This document shows positions 46,837 to 55,483 of a DNA stretch of 64,000 bases, piece by piece. The translations under genes and the position numbers were made by a program. How positions within the stretch are numbered: the first letter of the stretch is position 1; every line of letters begins with the position of its first letter. Source of the DNA: Planctomycetaceae bacterium (lineage in GTDB: Bacteria; Planctomycetota; Planctomycetia; Planctomycetales; Planctomycetaceae); contig JAKFWA010000002.1 in the NCBI GenBank assembly GCA_021732995.1, forward strand, positions 99,098 through 163,097, written 5' to 3'. Under the pieces are notes generated by a model. That model saw nothing but the letters and a program-made list of their open reading frames with translations, searched no databases and was not told the DNA's origin.

Positions 46837-47811
46837 CTACTTCTGCTCGACAATCCAGATATTGCGGAAGACGACCGGATCACCGTGGTTCTGCAGGAAG
46901 AGTGATCCTGGTGGAACTTCGTCGGTCTTCGCACCGCCCGGAGTCGCCTTCGGGAACTTCAGTTTGTCGTGAATCACGACGCCGTTGTGGCGAATGGTGG
47001 TCTCGGCGTCGGCAGTTTTCTTGCCTTGATCGTCAAACTTCGCGGCCGTGAATTCGACGTCATAGGTCTGCCACGACAGCGGCGGCAGGCACATGTTCAC
47101 GGCTGGCTTGGCGATCTGGTAGATGCCGCCGCATTCGTTGTTTTCGCCAGTCAGACCGAATGAATCGAGCACCTGGCACTCGTACTGATGCAGCAGGTAC
47201 ATGCCGCTGTTGCCGCGTCCCTGACCGCGAGCCTTCGGCATGAACGGCGTGCGGAATTCCAGGTGCAGAGTGAAGTTCGTGAACTTCTGCTTGGTGCGGC
47301 CGCCGACGCCGAGATACTTGTCGTCGACAAGCGAAACGCCTTCCCAGTTGTCGACGTTCTTGCCGTCGAACAGGACAATCGCGCCTTCGGGAGCCTTCGC
47401 TTCCAGAGTGGGTGACTTGCGCTCCACCTTCTTCGCTGTGAAGGCGGTGCCGCCTTCGGTCTTGCCGTTGATCGTGCCGCCCTTGATTTCAGCGGTGAAT
47501 TTCTCGCCGTTCAGCGACGTTGCGCCGTCCTTCGTCTCGCCGTTCAGCTTGATCTTCGTCTTGCCAGCAAAACCTGCTCCGGGCAGTCCGCCGTAGTAGA
47601 TCACGGCGTCGAACTTGCCGTCTCCCAGAGCGATGACTTGCACGCCGATCTTGTTGTCGTCGATCGCGCCTTCGTATTCGCCCTGAGTCTGAAAATCCTC
47701 TCCGGCGCTGGCTGCGTCGGTATAAACGTTGGCCTTCTTCTCATCTGCTGCGAAGGTCTGGAAGCCGCTGCACATCACGGCCAAGGCCGCGCACCACGCA
47801 AATCGTCGCAT
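46837..47811 (-). CDS. DUF1080 (3-keto-disaccharide hydrolase) family secreted protein
   Basis: A 324-residue exported protein. The start at 47811 has CAGGAG upstream and a signal peptide (MRRFAWCAALAVMCSGFQTFAA). The N-terminal 120 residues are a beta-rich module with Gly/Lys-rich strands (AKIKxGTINGKTEGG style). The C-terminal DUF1080 domain follows from GAIVLFDGKNVDNWEGV, with NFTLHLEFRTPFMPK, NSGMYLLHQYECQVLDSFG and the closing GSLFLQNHGDPVVFRNIWI. This concanavalin-like family includes glycoside-cleaving 3-keto-disaccharide hydrolases and is expanded in planctomycetes. The N-terminal module is an addition to the core family. Confidence 0.9.
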   Translation of the reverse strand: MRRFAWCAALAVMCSGFQTFAADEKKANVYTDAASAGEDFQTQGEYEGAIDDNKIGVQVIALGDGKFDAVIYYGGLPGAGFAGKTKIKLNGETKDGATSLNGEKFTAEIKGGTINGKTEGGTAFTAKKVERKSPTLEAKAPEGAIVLFDGKNVDNWEGVSLVDDKYLGVGGRTKQKFTNFTLHLEFRTPFMPKARGQGRGNSGMYLLHQYECQVLDSFGLTGENNECGGIYQIAKPAVNMCLPPLSWQTYDVEFTAAKFDDQGKKTADAETTIRHNGVVIHDKLKFPKATPGGAKTDEVPPGSLFLQNHGDPVVFRNIWIVEQK

Positions 47812-48030
47812 TGCTGACTCCTGTTGGAAGATCATGGTCCCTGAAAACTCTGGCCCGCTGGCGGCGGGGACGGCCGCCACAATCCAGGAACGGGACGCCG
47901 ATGGTAGATTCGCCCGCACAGTCCGTCACGCCGCAGAGCGTAGCGCATTTGCGAACCACGAATTGAACGGGGTTGCCAGCGGTGATAGTCTGCTGAGGTG
48001 CCATCTACCACTCGCCTGGGAGTTTGAGAC

Positions 48031-49035
48031 ATGTACCGTCAGGCCGCGCCCGCTTCGACAGCGAACAGTCGTTCCGGTTTTACTCTGATCGAACTGCTCG
48101 TTGTGATCGCCATCATCGCTGTGCTGGTCGCGATTCTGTTGCCCGCAGTGCAGAGCGCCCGTGAGTCCGCTCGCCGCACGGAATGCCTCAACAACCTCAA
48201 GCAGATCATTCTGGCCACGCACCAGTATGAGAACGCGCATAAGACCTTTCCGTCAGGTCTCATCACGGGCCCGATCGGTCCGACGCAGATTGCACAATTA
48301 CCGATGTCTGTGCAGATTCAGATGGGGCCGCCCTCCAGCAACGGGCCGGCACCGCTGCTGAGCCTGAACGACTGGGTCTATTCCAACGACTTCAGTTGGC
48401 CGCAGATGATCCTGCCGCAGATGGGCGAGTTGACAGCGAACATCAACTTCAATGAAGCCAAAACCAGCGCCAACAACCAGTCCGCCATTCAACTGGCGAT
48501 CAAGTCGTACATCTGCCCCTCCGCCAGTTACCCCAGTGCCCGGCCCGCAGCGCAAGGCGGCCAGAATCTGGGCGGTTACGGGTACCTGTCGTATCGAGCC
48601 AACAGTGGCACATCGCCGCGGCCGAACTCGACTTCTCCGGGCACCACGAACGGCATTTTGTACCGTGACAGCTCCATCTCCTTCAAAGACATCCGCGACG
48701 GAGAATCCAACACGTTTGCTTTCGGCGAATCTCTGTTCGGTTATTGGGGTGACGGCAACAGTTGCTGCGCCCGCGCGGCAGACGACAACAACGACGACCG
48801 ACCCGATTGGGGGCCGGACGGGGGCAATCCCTCACAGACTCCGAGCACGTTCGACAACTACCTGAACGGCGGCAACAACGGCTACTTCTTCGGTTGGGGC
48901 GGCTGGCACCAGGATGTGGTGATCTTCGCACTCGCGGACGGTTCAACGCGCTCGATCTCGAAGTCAACGGACTTCAAGATCATCAAGGCGATGTGCTCGC
49001 GGGATGGCTCGGAACGCTTCAACTTGCCGAACTAG
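48031..49035 (+). CDS. DUF1559 type IV pilin-like (pseudopilin) protein
   Basis: A 334-residue planctomycete DUF1559 protein. The N-terminus has a prepilin-type cleavage/methylation signal, [20 protein letters not shown], with the peptidase site after Gly and the conserved Glu at position +5. The continuing [24 protein letters not shown] is the DUF1559 hallmark. The C-terminal globular part includes [13 protein letters not shown] and [21 protein letters not shown]. Planctomycetes encode many such pseudopilins. This one is directly upstream (12 bp) of a GspE/PilB-type ATPase gene, which may provide its assembly motor. Confidence 0.93.
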   Translation: MYRQAAPASTANSRSGFTLIELLVVIAIIAVLVAILLPAVQSARESARRTECLNNLKQIILATHQYENAHKTFPSGLITGPIGPTQIAQLPMSVQIQMGPPSSNGPAPLLSLNDWVYSNDFSWPQMILPQMGELTANINFNEAKTSANNQSAIQLAIKSYICPSASYPSARPAAQGGQNLGGYGYLSYRANSGTSPRPNSTSPGTTNGILYRDSSISFKDIRDGESNTFAFGESLFGYWGDGNSCCARAADDNNDDRPDWGPDGGNPSQTPSTFDNYLNGGNNGYFFGWGGWHQDVVIFALADGSTRSISKSTDFKIIKAMCSRDGSERFNLPN

Positions 49036-49047
49036 TGGAGCCGGCCG

Positions 49048-50997
49048 ATGAGTCGTCTTCACGACCTCACCGCTTCTGGAGGTTGGTCATCACGCCGACG
49101 GATGGCACTCAGCTTACAGCAAGTTCCGTGTTGCGGGCCCACGATGAATGTACGTTGTGCGATCGTCTTCCTGTTGCTGCTCTGCGGACTGGTGATCGGC
49201 TGGGCTGAGGTCAGTTCAGCTCAGGATGCGGCAGCGCCCGCGAACGCTCAGCAGCCAGCGCCTGCTCCCGTCGCCGCGCCACTGCCGATCAGCGGCAGCG
49301 CGATCGGTCAGTTTCCCCCGATGCCGGGTGCGTTCTATCGCGGCAATCAGGCCCCGAATCTGACTCGTCCGGGAGTGCCCGCGGCTGGCTGGTATCTCAG
49401 CCTGTTTCGCATGGGGATCGTTGTCGCGACGCTGACGTTCTGGGTGTGGTCCTCAGCCTGGGTCAATGAAGACAGCGACGCGCTGAAGCTCCGCAACGAC
49501 TTCTGGAACACCGCGATGACGCTGGGCGGCGGCAGTGGATTACTGCTCTGCCTCTGCATGCCGTCGTTCCTGTTGTCGTTCGGATTCCTGGGCTTGACGA
49601 TTGGTGTGCCGCTGGGTCTGTACGTCGTCGAACGCAACGATGCCGTGCCCGAGAACTCGCGTGTGCTGACGCCTGAGCACATCAAGCGCGTCGCCATCCG
49701 CAAGCTCGCCCAGTTGGGTATCAAGATCGGCGGTGGCGGAGACTCGGGACCGGCTATTGGTCCGGATATCCGCTTTGTTGGAAAGACATCGACCGGCAAG
49801 CTCGATGCGACTCGCGGCGCTCAGGTCGAGAACTCACGCGGATTCATGGCGGCAAAAGAACTGGTCTACGACGCACTCATCCGCCGAGCCACCGATATTC
49901 ATCTCGAACCGACCGAAGAGGCGATGAATATCCGCATGCGTATCGACGGCGTGATGTACCCCGTCGAGCCGTTTGATCGAGCTCTGGGTGATGCCGTCAT
50001 CAACATCTTCAAAGTGCTCGGTGCGATGGACATCACCGAGAAGCGGCGTTCGCTCGACGGTAGTTTCCGTGCAGTCTGCGAAGGTCGCGAGATCGACTTC
50101 CGCGTGGCGACTCAAGGCACGCGCGCCGGTGAGAAGCTCAGCCTGCGTATTCTCGACCAGTCGAACTCGGTGGCCTCGATTCCCGAACTCGGCTTCCGCA
50201 AACCGCTGGAAGAAACGCTGCTGAAGATGGCTTCTCAACCGCATGGCCTGATGGTCGTCTGCGGTCCGACGGGTGCTGGCAAGTCGACGACCTTGTACGC
50301 CGCGCTGCGGTCGTTGAATGCCTACGAGACCAACATCATCACGATCGAAGATCCGATTGAGTATCGGATGGAGAACGTCAGCCAGATCGAAATCAATTCG
50401 AAGTCCGGTCAGACGTTCGCGAACTCGCTGCGCAGCATCCTGCGACAAGATCCGGACGTCATCCTGATCGGCGAAATCCGTGACGCCGAGACCGCTCAGA
50501 TTGCGTGCCAGGCGGCGAACACCGGTCACATGGTGTTCTCAACGGTGCACGCGAATGACTCCATCACCGCGCTCTATCGCCTGATGGATCTGGGCGTAGA
50601 ACCGTTCATGTTCTCCAGCGCCCTTTCGGGCATTCTGGCTCAGCGTCTGGCGCGACGCTTGTGCCCGCAGTGCAAAGAGGGTTATCGGCCGAAAGCCGAA
50701 TACCTGAAGCAGGCCAATCTGCCGAGCGACCGCATCGAGAAGTTCTTCCGTCCGCCGAAAGATGCCGTGCAGGACTGTCCTTCGTGCGGTGGGCTCGGCT
50801 ATCGCGGACGAGTCGGCGTGTTCGAGTTCCTCGAAGTCTCCGAAAAGATGCGGGACATGATTCGCGAAAAGGCGATGCTGTCCGCGCTGAAGTCTGAAGC
50901 CCGCAAGAATGGCATGCTGACGATGCAGGAAGAAGGTCTGCGGCTGGTTGTGAAGGGTATCACGTCGGTGGAAGAACTGTTGCGCGTCGTGAAGTAG
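49048..50997 (+). CDS. GspE/PilB-type secretion ATPase with N-terminal membrane segments
   Basis: A 649-residue protein from the ATG at 49048, which has GGAG seven bases upstream; an ATG at 49144 would start exactly at a hydrophobic signal (CAIVFLLLLCGLVIGWAE) and is a strong alternative. Hydrophobic segments occur near 36-52, 122-140 and 165-195. The ATPase module follows: Walker A GPTGAGKSTT (406-415), the Asp box ITIEDPIEYRME, Walker B DPDVILIGEIRD, the His box STVHAND, and a four-Cys zinc site (CPQC and CPSC). Normal GspE/PilB proteins are cytosolic with an N1E domain; here membrane helices replace it. It should energise pseudopilus or pilin assembly. Confidence 0.88.
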   Translation: MSRLHDLTASGGWSSRRRMALSLQQVPCCGPTMNVRCAIVFLLLLCGLVIGWAEVSSAQDAAAPANAQQPAPAPVAAPLPISGSAIGQFPPMPGAFYRGNQAPNLTRPGVPAAGWYLSLFRMGIVVATLTFWVWSSAWVNEDSDALKLRNDFWNTAMTLGGGSGLLLCLCMPSFLLSFGFLGLTIGVPLGLYVVERNDAVPENSRVLTPEHIKRVAIRKLAQLGIKIGGGGDSGPAIGPDIRFVGKTSTGKLDATRGAQVENSRGFMAAKELVYDALIRRATDIHLEPTEEAMNIRMRIDGVMYPVEPFDRALGDAVINIFKVLGAMDITEKRRSLDGSFRAVCEGREIDFRVATQGTRAGEKLSLRILDQSNSVASIPELGFRKPLEETLLKMASQPHGLMVVCGPTGAGKSTTLYAALRSLNAYETNIITIEDPIEYRMENVSQIEINSKSGQTFANSLRSILRQDPDVILIGEIRDAETAQIACQAANTGHMVFSTVHANDSITALYRLMDLGVEPFMFSSALSGILAQRLARRLCPQCKEGYRPKAEYLKQANLPSDRIEKFFRPPKDAVQDCPSCGGLGYRGRVGVFEFLEVSEKMRDMIREKAMLSALKSEARKNGMLTMQEEGLRLVVKGITSVEELLRVVK

Positions 50998-51042
50998 TCG
51001 GTTCTTGTGCGAGTCGTTTGATTGCCGGCAGGTTCTGCGGAC

Positions 51043-51059
51043 GGCACATGGAATGTGCC
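51043..51059. repeat. Short palindrome GGCACA-N5-TGTGCC
   Basis: GGCACA (51043-51048) and TGTGCC (51054-51059) pair perfectly across five bases, 46 bp after the GspE-like stop. No T-tract follows. It resembles the other short intergenic dyads of this window. Confidence 0.5.
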
Positions 51060-51198
51060 TGCTACTTGGAATGGCGAAATTTGTGTTTCACGGTGATCTT
51101 TCGACGCTGATTTACGCTGAGTGAGTGTCAGCGACTCAGCTTTGAGCTGATTACACTCCGGTGGCGCGATCGATCGACCGAATTCGAAGGGGACTTTC

Positions 51199-52023
51199 AT
51201 GGAACAATTACTGTCTTTAATTCTGGGCGTCATGTTCTTCCCGCTCACATTCCTGGGCAGTTGGGTCGTGGTCGCGCCTCAGGAAGTGAAGCTGATTTTG
51301 TTCTGGGGCACTCTGAACCGGGTGCTCACCCAGCCGGGCCTGTCGTTTATCAACCTGTGGGGACGACGAGTCATCACCATCAGTACGAAGCGCCAGGCGA
51401 TCGAACTGCACAAGACTACGGTGGCCGACGCGAACGGCAATCCGATCATCATCGCCGCCATCTGCACGTACGAAGTGACCGACGCCGTGAAGGCCGCGCT
51501 CTCCGTCGAGGATTATCAGGCCTACATCCGCAGCCAGGCCATCGCGGTGCTGAAACAGGTGGCGTCCAAGCATCCTTATGAATCGCCGGACGGACATTGC
51601 CTCAAGGCTGAAGCACAGCTCGTCGGTCAGGAGATGGTCACGGCGATGCAGGCGAAGGTGGATTCGGCGGGCGTGCGAGTCATCGCGTTCGAACTGTCCG
51701 ACCTGTCCTACGCGCCGGAGATTGCTCAGTCCATGCTGGTCAGGCAGCAGGCTCAAGCACTCATTGGTGCACGCCGGATTGTGGTCGAAGGCGCCGTCGA
51801 AATCGCCAATGACGCGATGCAGCAACTGACTCAGCGCGGTTTCAGGATCTCGGAAGATCATCAGGCCAAGATTGTGGGCAACCTGCTGGCGATCATCTGC
51901 GGCGAAGCGAAAGTGCAGCCGACGTACTCGATCCAGGATCACGACGGCTCGGACAATGCGGCGCTGCTGAAATCCATTCACGACGAATTGACGGTGATCA
52001 ACGCCAACACGAAGAAGCAGTAG
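51199..52023 (+). CDS. SPFH/Band 7 (stomatin/prohibitin/flotillin-like) membrane protein
   Basis: A 274-residue protein; AAGGGGAC precedes the start. A single N-terminal helix (LLSLILGVMFFPLTFLGSWVVV) is followed by the SPFH domain: VAPQEVKLILFWGTLNRVLTQPG, the strand pair RRVITISTKRQAIELHKTTV, ADANGNPIIIAAICTYEVTDA, and a C-terminal helix. It lacks the long flotillin coiled coil and is close to slipin/stomatin in size. Such proteins organise membrane microdomains and often work with membrane proteases; no NfeD is adjacent. It lies 85 bp upstream of the CvpA-like gene on the same strand. Confidence 0.88.
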   Translation: MEQLLSLILGVMFFPLTFLGSWVVVAPQEVKLILFWGTLNRVLTQPGLSFINLWGRRVITISTKRQAIELHKTTVADANGNPIIIAAICTYEVTDAVKAALSVEDYQAYIRSQAIAVLKQVASKHPYESPDGHCLKAEAQLVGQEMVTAMQAKVDSAGVRVIAFELSDLSYAPEIAQSMLVRQQAQALIGARRIVVEGAVEIANDAMQQLTQRGFRISEDHQAKIVGNLLAIICGEAKVQPTYSIQDHDGSDNAALLKSIHDELTVINANTKKQ

Positions 52024-52108
52024 CGTTGCGGCTTGCGAGGAATAGCTCCCACTTGCCACCATTCCGCGAGAGTTATTCACTCGCGAGATCATCGACTGAG
52101 ATTCGGGC

Positions 52109-52825
52109 ATGTACATCGACATCGCGTTGCTGGTTGTGTGGGGGCTGGTCACCTGGTGTGTCGCCGGTGAAGGTGCCTTCGGTGCAGCCTTGAATTGCGT
52201 CTGCGTCGTTCTGGCCGGTCTGCTGGCGATGAACTTGTTCGAGCCCTTTGCGAACTTCGGCGAGCGTTACCTGATCGGCGGCTGGTCGGCGTACTGGGAC
52301 ATCATTTCGCTGGTGGGCATTTTTACCGTCGCCCTCACCGTGCTGAGGTTCCTGGGCGACTACCTCTCACCCGTCTATCCGCACATGATCCCGCTGGCCG
52401 AAGACGGCGGTCGCTGGCTGTTCGGATTGGTGAGCGGCTACGTGACGATGGCCTTCCTGTTAACGGCTCTGCACACCGCTCCGCTCCCGCGCGAGTTCAT
52501 CGGCTTCACTTCCGAACGCAAGAACCTGTTCAACCTGATGGCGCCGGACCGCCAGTGGCTGGGGTTCACTCAATTCGTCAGCGAAAACTCGCTGGCGATG
52601 GGCCAACCAAACATCTTCGATGGCGTCCAGACGAACATCATTCAGGCTCCGAGCGACCAGAAACCCAACAACGTCTGGCCAACGTTCCCCATCCGCTACG
52701 CCTCGCGCCGCCAGATCTATGCTGGCGGTGCCTTGGCTCCGCGTCCGGTCGCACCGCCGCCTGCAGGGGGAGAGCAAAATGCTCCCAGCGCTCCTCCCTC
52801 CAAGCCTGGAGCTGGCGGTTTCTAA
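52109..52825 (+). CDS. CvpA-like polytopic membrane protein
   Basis: A 238-residue protein with four hydrophobic segments in its first 130 residues (IALLVVWGLVTWCVAGE, AALNCVCVVLAGLLAMNLF, SLVGIFTVALTVLRFLG, RWLFGLVSGYVTMAFLLTAL). A hydrophilic tail then ends in a Pro/Ala/Gly-rich stretch (APRPVAPPPAGGEQ). Layout and helix spacing suit the CvpA (colicin V production) family, whose role is linked to envelope homeostasis. The family call is moderate because no sharp signature residue exists. It follows the SPFH gene. Confidence 0.7.
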   Translation: MYIDIALLVVWGLVTWCVAGEGAFGAALNCVCVVLAGLLAMNLFEPFANFGERYLIGGWSAYWDIISLVGIFTVALTVLRFLGDYLSPVYPHMIPLAEDGGRWLFGLVSGYVTMAFLLTALHTAPLPREFIGFTSERKNLFNLMAPDRQWLGFTQFVSENSLAMGQPNIFDGVQTNIIQAPSDQKPNNVWPTFPIRYASRRQIYAGGALAPRPVAPPPAGGEQNAPSAPPSKPGAGGF

Positions 52826-53024
52826 ACCAAGCGTGTTTCTTGAGCTAAAACCCCCGGTTTACCACAGTTTTCCAGAACAAAAAGTTAGAGCAAAACACAA
52901 TTTCTTAGGCCGATTGACCGATCCGTGCAGGACGTTGGCGGGTTCAATCCTCTCGCGACTGGTGTTCGCGCGGGCCAACCAAGATGGCCTGAGAAATAAC
53001 CGTTCTCAGCTCAGGAAGATGCCG

Positions 53025-54272
53025 ATGCCGGGTTCTGTTGATGTGGGGGGAATAAACTACGACTTTTTCTCCCCGCGAAAGATTCTGTTCGGTTGGGGTC
53101 GCAGAGCGGAATTGGCGAGCGAAGTGCGTCAGTTGGGCCGACGAGTGTTTGTCGTCTCTGGCAGCCGGAAACTCGAAGCCACCGGCATCTTTGGCGATTT
53201 GATGGATTCTCTCCGGCAGCAAGGCTGTGAATGCCTGCATGTCGCGACCATCTCGCATGAGCCTGAAATAGCCGATGTTGATACGCTCGTGGCGGACATC
53301 CTCGGCCATCGACCCGGCGCTGGTGATTGCCTGCTGGCGATGGGGGGTGGGTCGGCAATCGATCTCGCCAAAGCTGCAGCCGCGATGGTCACGAATCGCG
53401 AAGGTTCAAGTGTCTGCGATTACCTGGAAGGCGTCGGCAAAGGGCTGAAGATCACTCAACCGCCACTACCGCTGATTGCGATTCCGACTACCGCAGGCAC
53501 GGGGACCGAAGCCACCAAGAACGCGGTCATCTCTTCTTACGCACCCGCTTTCAAGAAGAGCCTGCGCTCGGACTTGATGGTGCCGACAATCGTGGTGGTC
53601 GATCCAGAACTCACCATGACGCTGCCTGCCACAACAACGGCCCATACGGGCATGGACGCCATCACTCAACTGATTGAAAGCTTGATCTCCAAGCGGACCC
53701 AACCCATCCCGCAGGCGTTGTGCCTGCAGGGCTTGAAGCTGGCCATTCCGGCGCTGATTGAATCCGTTGACTACCCTCAATCGAAGTCCGCGCGCACCGC
53801 GATGTCACATGCCGCGTTGCTGTCGGGTATCGCACTGGCGAACTCGGGATTGGGGATGGCCCACGGAGTCGCGGCAGGCCTGGGCGTGCTCACCAAAGCA
53901 CCGCACGGACTGGCTTGCGCGGTCATGTTGCCGACGGCGCTGCGAGTGAATCGCGATGTCGCCGCGGCACAACTCGCCGGACTGGGGTTATCGCTCTGGT
54001 CATCCCTCAGGTGCCTTGCCGTTGATCACCCGCTGCGGTCGCTGATTCCCGCGAATCCGCCATCGGACAGCGGCAGCATCGATCTGGTCATGGAGCTCAT
54101 CGACGCCATCAGCGAACGCATCCAGATTCCAAAGTCACTTTCGGCTGTTGGCGTCACAGCGGAATTGATTCCTCAGTTGGTACTCGCCTCGCGCGGCAAC
54201 AGCATGTCGGGCAACCCAAGAGAACTCAGTAACTCCGAGTTGGATGGCATCCTGCGCGGCATGATCTCGTAG
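53025..54272 (+). CDS. Iron-containing alcohol dehydrogenase family protein
   Basis: A 415-residue group III alcohol dehydrogenase. The start at 53025 follows AGGAAG by six bases; an ATG at 53019 is in frame. The NAD-binding N-domain shows RKILFGWG, VFVVSGSRKLEATG and LAMGGGSAIDLAK (the GGGS pyrophosphate loop). The metal domain has IPTTAGTGTEATKNAVI, HTGMDAITQLIESLIS and GLGMAHGVAAGLG, which supply the usual His/Asp iron or zinc ligands. Substrate cannot be assigned; relatives include propanediol/butanol dehydrogenases and maleylacetate reductases. It is a single gene after the CvpA-like gene. Confidence 0.9.
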   Translation: MPGSVDVGGINYDFFSPRKILFGWGRRAELASEVRQLGRRVFVVSGSRKLEATGIFGDLMDSLRQQGCECLHVATISHEPEIADVDTLVADILGHRPGAGDCLLAMGGGSAIDLAKAAAAMVTNREGSSVCDYLEGVGKGLKITQPPLPLIAIPTTAGTGTEATKNAVISSYAPAFKKSLRSDLMVPTIVVVDPELTMTLPATTTAHTGMDAITQLIESLISKRTQPIPQALCLQGLKLAIPALIESVDYPQSKSARTAMSHAALLSGIALANSGLGMAHGVAAGLGVLTKAPHGLACAVMLPTALRVNRDVAAAQLAGLGLSLWSSLRCLAVDHPLRSLIPANPPSDSGSIDLVMELIDAISERIQIPKSLSAVGVTAELIPQLVLASRGNSMSGNPRELSNSELDGILRGMIS

Positions 54273-54294
54273 CCGAACAGAGTTGAAATAGCGC

Positions 54295-54347
54295 GTAGCC
54301 GAACTCGTGAGAGTTCGCTTGCACTGAAGTCTTACGACTTCAGCTAC
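54295..54347. repeat. Cruciform-like element: outer stem enclosing two hairpins
   Basis: An outer stem GTAGC (54295-54299) / GCTAC (54343-54347) encloses two perfect hairpins: CGAACTC-GTGA-GAGTTCG (54300-54317) and CTGAAGTC-TTAC-GACTTCAG (54324-54343, last base shared with the outer stem). It lies between the convergent alcohol dehydrogenase and ABC ATPase genes. The three-way fold in so short a span is unusual for a plain terminator. Confidence 0.75.
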
Positions 54348-54370
54348 CAGTCAGTTCAGCACGGAGCGAC

Positions 54371-55411
54371 TTATTGAGTGATGCCCTTCGTGATCGTCAT
54401 GAAGGCATCCTCGAGGCTCTGGGTCTTCGCGTAGAACTCGACGATCGGAGTGCCAGTGGCGAGTAGGCGTTGCAGTAATTGCTGTTGCTCGGCGTCGTCG
54501 CCAGAGAAATCGAACGTCGCTCGACCTTGGCCGCATTGCACGCGGGCAATCAGCGGTTGTTCGAGCAGCCAGCGCTGCAGCTTCTCGACATCGTTGTTTT
54601 CAGCCGTTGCCGCGACGCGGATTTCGAGTGTCCGCGACGCGATATGGCCCGCTTCCTCGCGTTGCTGTTTCGCGATCTCCTCAATCGTTCCGTAAGCCAG
54701 AATCGTGCCGGCCTCGATGATGGCCGCTGAGTCACAGATTTCACCGAGCTCGGTCAGGATGTGCGAGCTGATCAGAATCGTCTTGTTCATTTCGCGCGCA
54801 AGGAGATGAATCAACTCACGCAGTTCAACGCGTGCGCGCGGATCAAGCCCAGCGGCGGGTTCGTCGAGAATCAGCACTTGCGGATCATGAATCAGGCAAC
54901 GCCCCAAACCGAGTCGCTGCGCCATACCTTTCGACAGCGTGTTGATCGGCTTGTGAGCCAGCTTGCGAAGTTCAGTAAAGACCAGCACATGGTCGATCGC
55001 TTCCTTCCGCCGCGTGCCGTGCAGTCCGTACGCCCGCGCGTAGAAGTCGAGGTACTCCAGCACGTTCATGTTGGCGTAACGGCCGAAGCTGTCGGGCATG
55101 AAGCCGAGGTAACGCCGCACCGCGTCTGGATCATCAACGACCGAATATCCGCAGACGAACGCATCACCGGCCGTCGGAGTTTCGAGCGTCGCGATGATGC
55201 GCATCGACGTCGTCTTACCCGCACCGTTCGGGCCGATGTAGCCCATCACCTGACCGGCATACGCCTTGAACGACACATCGTTGACGGCTTTCAGGCGTCC
55301 GAAGAAGCGGTGCAGGTGCCGCAGTTCCAGCGTCGGTTCGCCGCGCTCCGGCGGTGCTGGGGTCGCGACAACTTCGGAAGCGGCATCAGGCAGCGTTGGA
55401 ACGTCGGTCAT
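54371..55411 (-). CDS. ABC transporter ATP-binding protein
   Basis: A 346-residue ATPase. Walker A is GPNGAGKTT (60-68); the signature LSKGMAQRLGLGRCL and Walker B VLILDEPAAGLD with ISSHILTEL (switch His) follow. The Pro/Ala-rich N-terminus and the C-terminal 100 residues (GHIASRTLEIRVAATAEN) resemble the CcmA/DrrA-type export ATPases. The permease gene is not seen within this window: the next upstream gene is the receiver/ATPase fusion, and the downstream one is convergent. A partner permease must be encoded elsewhere. Confidence 0.93.
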   Translation of the reverse strand: MTDVPTLPDAASEVVATPAPPERGEPTLELRHLHRFFGRLKAVNDVSFKAYAGQVMGYIGPNGAGKTTSMRIIATLETPTAGDAFVCGYSVVDDPDAVRRYLGFMPDSFGRYANMNVLEYLDFYARAYGLHGTRRKEAIDHVLVFTELRKLAHKPINTLSKGMAQRLGLGRCLIHDPQVLILDEPAAGLDPRARVELRELIHLLAREMNKTILISSHILTELGEICDSAAIIEAGTILAYGTIEEIAKQQREEAGHIASRTLEIRVAATAENNDVEKLQRWLLEQPLIARVQCGQGRATFDFSGDDAEQQQLLQRLLATGTPIVEFYAKTQSLEDAFMTITKGITQ

Positions 55412-55483
55412 GAGGAAACTCAGTGCAGGCGGGAAGCAACAACAGTCGTAGCGACGTTACCAACTCACAAAGCGAGGTTCAGA

